Shown in pieces: positions 4,247-5,226 of a stretch of DNA of 5,226 nucleotides; position 1 is the stretch's first letter; every line of letters begins with the position of its first letter. The notes below the pieces were generated by a model. It was not told the DNA's origin. It saw nothing but the letters and a program-made list of their open reading frames with translations, and made no database searches. Origin of the DNA: Moraxellaceae bacterium (GTDB lineage Bacteria > Pseudomonadota > Gammaproteobacteria > Pseudomonadales > Moraxellaceae); NCBI GenBank assembly GCA_030684415.1, contig JAUXNL010000165.1:1-5226 (forward strand), in the 5' to 3' direction. A program made the translations under genes and the position numbers.

Positions 4247-5226
4247 TCAGCGCAGGTTGTAGTTCAGGCTGAGCACAGCAGAGCGGCCTTCGCCCGGGTT
4301 GCCCCAGCCATGCGGGCGCACCGCGCTCCAGTACACCTCGTCGGTGAGGTTGTTCAGGTTCAGGCGCAGGCTGAGATCGCGGGTGACGGCATAGCCGATC
4401 ATCGCGTTGTGCAGGGTGTAGTCCGGCACGGTGGTCGTGACGGCGGCGGCCTCCGTGTAGTACTCGCCCACATAGCGGATGCCGTAGCCCAGCTCGATCC
4501 CTTTCGGCAGCAAATAAGTGGTCCACACATTGCCGGAGTGGCGCGGCGTGCCCGCGATGTCCTGACCCTTCTGCGAATCGACCGGCGCGCCGGCGGCGGC
4601 GCCCTGCAACACTTCGCTGTCGAGGAAGGCATAGGCCGCCGAAATCGCCCAGTTCGATGTGATCTTGCCGCTAGCGCCAATATCGAAACCATCCACGCGC
4701 TGGCGGCCATCGAGCACTTGCGGGTCGGTGGTCACCAGATCGTTCACGCGCACATTCGTGCGGTCATTGCGGAACAGCGCTGCCGTGAGGGCCAGGCGCG
4801 AATCCAGCAAATCCCACTTCGTGCCTAGCTCGTAATTCACGGTTTTTTCAGGATCGACATTGCAGTTCTGGTTGTTGCCCGTGGCCGTGCAGCCCGCAAT
4901 CACCGTGCTGGCCGACGGCGCCAGCGAATTACCCGCGGCCACATACACGCTGCCGTTTTCCACCGGCTTGAACACCAGACCAACACGGCCGGACACCAGA
5001 TCTTCATTCGACTCACCCGGCGTGACCGAGGTTTGCGCACCGGTTGCCGCATCGAAAGCGCGCGTCACATAACTCGCTTCGTTGCGCTCATAACGCACGC
5101 CAGTGTTGAACTCCCACTGCGGGCTGAGCTTCATCGTGTCGAACACATACACCGCGTGGTTTTTCACCTGATTGTCGTTAGTGCCGGTGCGGCGGTAATG
5201 GATGGGGCCACGCCAGACCGTGTCCG
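4247..5226 (-). CDS. TonB-dependent siderophore receptor, Fiu/PiuA-like (C-terminal part)
   Basis: The frame runs from the window end to TGA at 4247-4249 and shows about 325 residues of an outer-membrane beta-barrel; the plug domain, TonB box and signal peptide lie outside. The GTG at 5165-5167 is internal: DTVWRGPIHYRRTGTNDNQ precedes it in frame. Family features are VYVFDTMKLSPQWEFNTGVRYE, then YVAAGNSLAPSAS, PEKTVNYELGTKWDLLDSRL, AALFRNDRTNVRV, and near the end LNNLTDEVYWSAVRPHGWGN with PGEGRSAVLSLNYNLR. These match catecholate siderophore receptors such as Fiu and PiuA. Two cysteines (codons 4889-4891 and 4862-4864, CTATGNNQNC) probably form a loop disulfide. The last residue is Arg, not the usual aromatic. 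It heads the visible cluster, and any Fur-regulated promoter would be upstream of the window. The exact siderophore cannot be told. Confidence 0.9.
   Translation of the reverse strand, partial: DTVWRGPIHYRRTGTNDNQVKNHAVYVFDTMKLSPQWEFNTGVRYERNEASYVTRAFDAATGAQTSVTPGESNEDLVSGRVGLVFKPVENGSVYVAAGNSLAPSASTVIAGCTATGNNQNCNVDPEKTVNYELGTKWDLLDSRLALTAALFRNDRTNVRVNDLVTTDPQVLDGRQRVDGFDIGASGKITSNWAISAAYAFLDSEVLQGAAAGAPVDSQKGQDIAGTPRHSGNVWTTYLLPKGIELGYGIRYVGEYYTEAAAVTTTVPDYTLHNAMIGYAVTRDLSLRLNLNNLTDEVYWSAVRPHGWGNPGEGRSAVLSLNYNLR

Noticed and set aside
3794..4828. Plus-strand open frame of 344 codons across the PepSY-like and receptor genes
   Set aside because: It is antisense to two genes with clear family motifs, crosses their boundary, and its translation shows no recognisable domain. 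Long antisense frames are common at high GC.
1..5226. CRISPR array, tRNA or rRNA genes, insertion sequence ends
   Set aside because: No regularly spaced repeats, no tRNA-like cloverleaf, no rRNA signature and no transposase frame were seen.

Overview
The window looks like chromosomal DNA of a high-GC Gram-negative proteobacterium. Hand counts of sample lines give roughly 60% GC in the first gene, about 56% in the second and about 65% in the minus-strand cluster. The partial TonB-dependent receptor requires an outer membrane, and two neighbouring proteins have Sec-type signal peptides. The first gene resembles DUF6091-type putative solute-binding proteins, which I associate mainly with gammaproteobacteria. 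I cannot name a genus.

Layout, left to right: (1) the 3' end of a plus-strand periplasmic solute-binding-like protein (to 703); (2) a spacer with a 23-bp imperfect tandem repeat, a sigma70-like promoter and a strong GUAA-loop terminator; (3) a plus-strand NYN-domain (PIN-like) predicted RNase gene with a TTG start (918-1604); (4) a convergent spacer with a GC-rich hairpin; (5) a minus-strand cluster, transcribed right to left: TonB-dependent siderophore receptor (cut by the window end), a small three-helix PepSY-associated membrane protein, a possible 43-residue ORF, a DUF2271 periplasmic protein and a DUF4198 periplasmic protein.

The minus-strand cluster is the most interesting part. I read it as an iron-uptake and periplasmic reduction module. 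The receptor would import a ferric (catecholate-like) siderophore. The PepSY-like protein has histidines at both membrane faces and could carry electrons across the inner membrane. The DUF2271 protein contains DGITGAT, which matches the ApbE covalent flavinylation motif, so it may be a flavin-carrying electron-transfer protein. DUF4198 is a secreted beta-sandwich accessory protein whose predicted mature N-terminus is histidine. No apbE gene is visible here.

The 393-nt stretch between the PepSY-like gene and DUF2271 is not empty. It carries a REP-like composite of inverted repeats (about 3355-3497), a perfect 8-bp hairpin flanked by a 13-nt direct repeat, and a short ORF with coding-like GC3 that stops 17 nt before the DUF2271 start.
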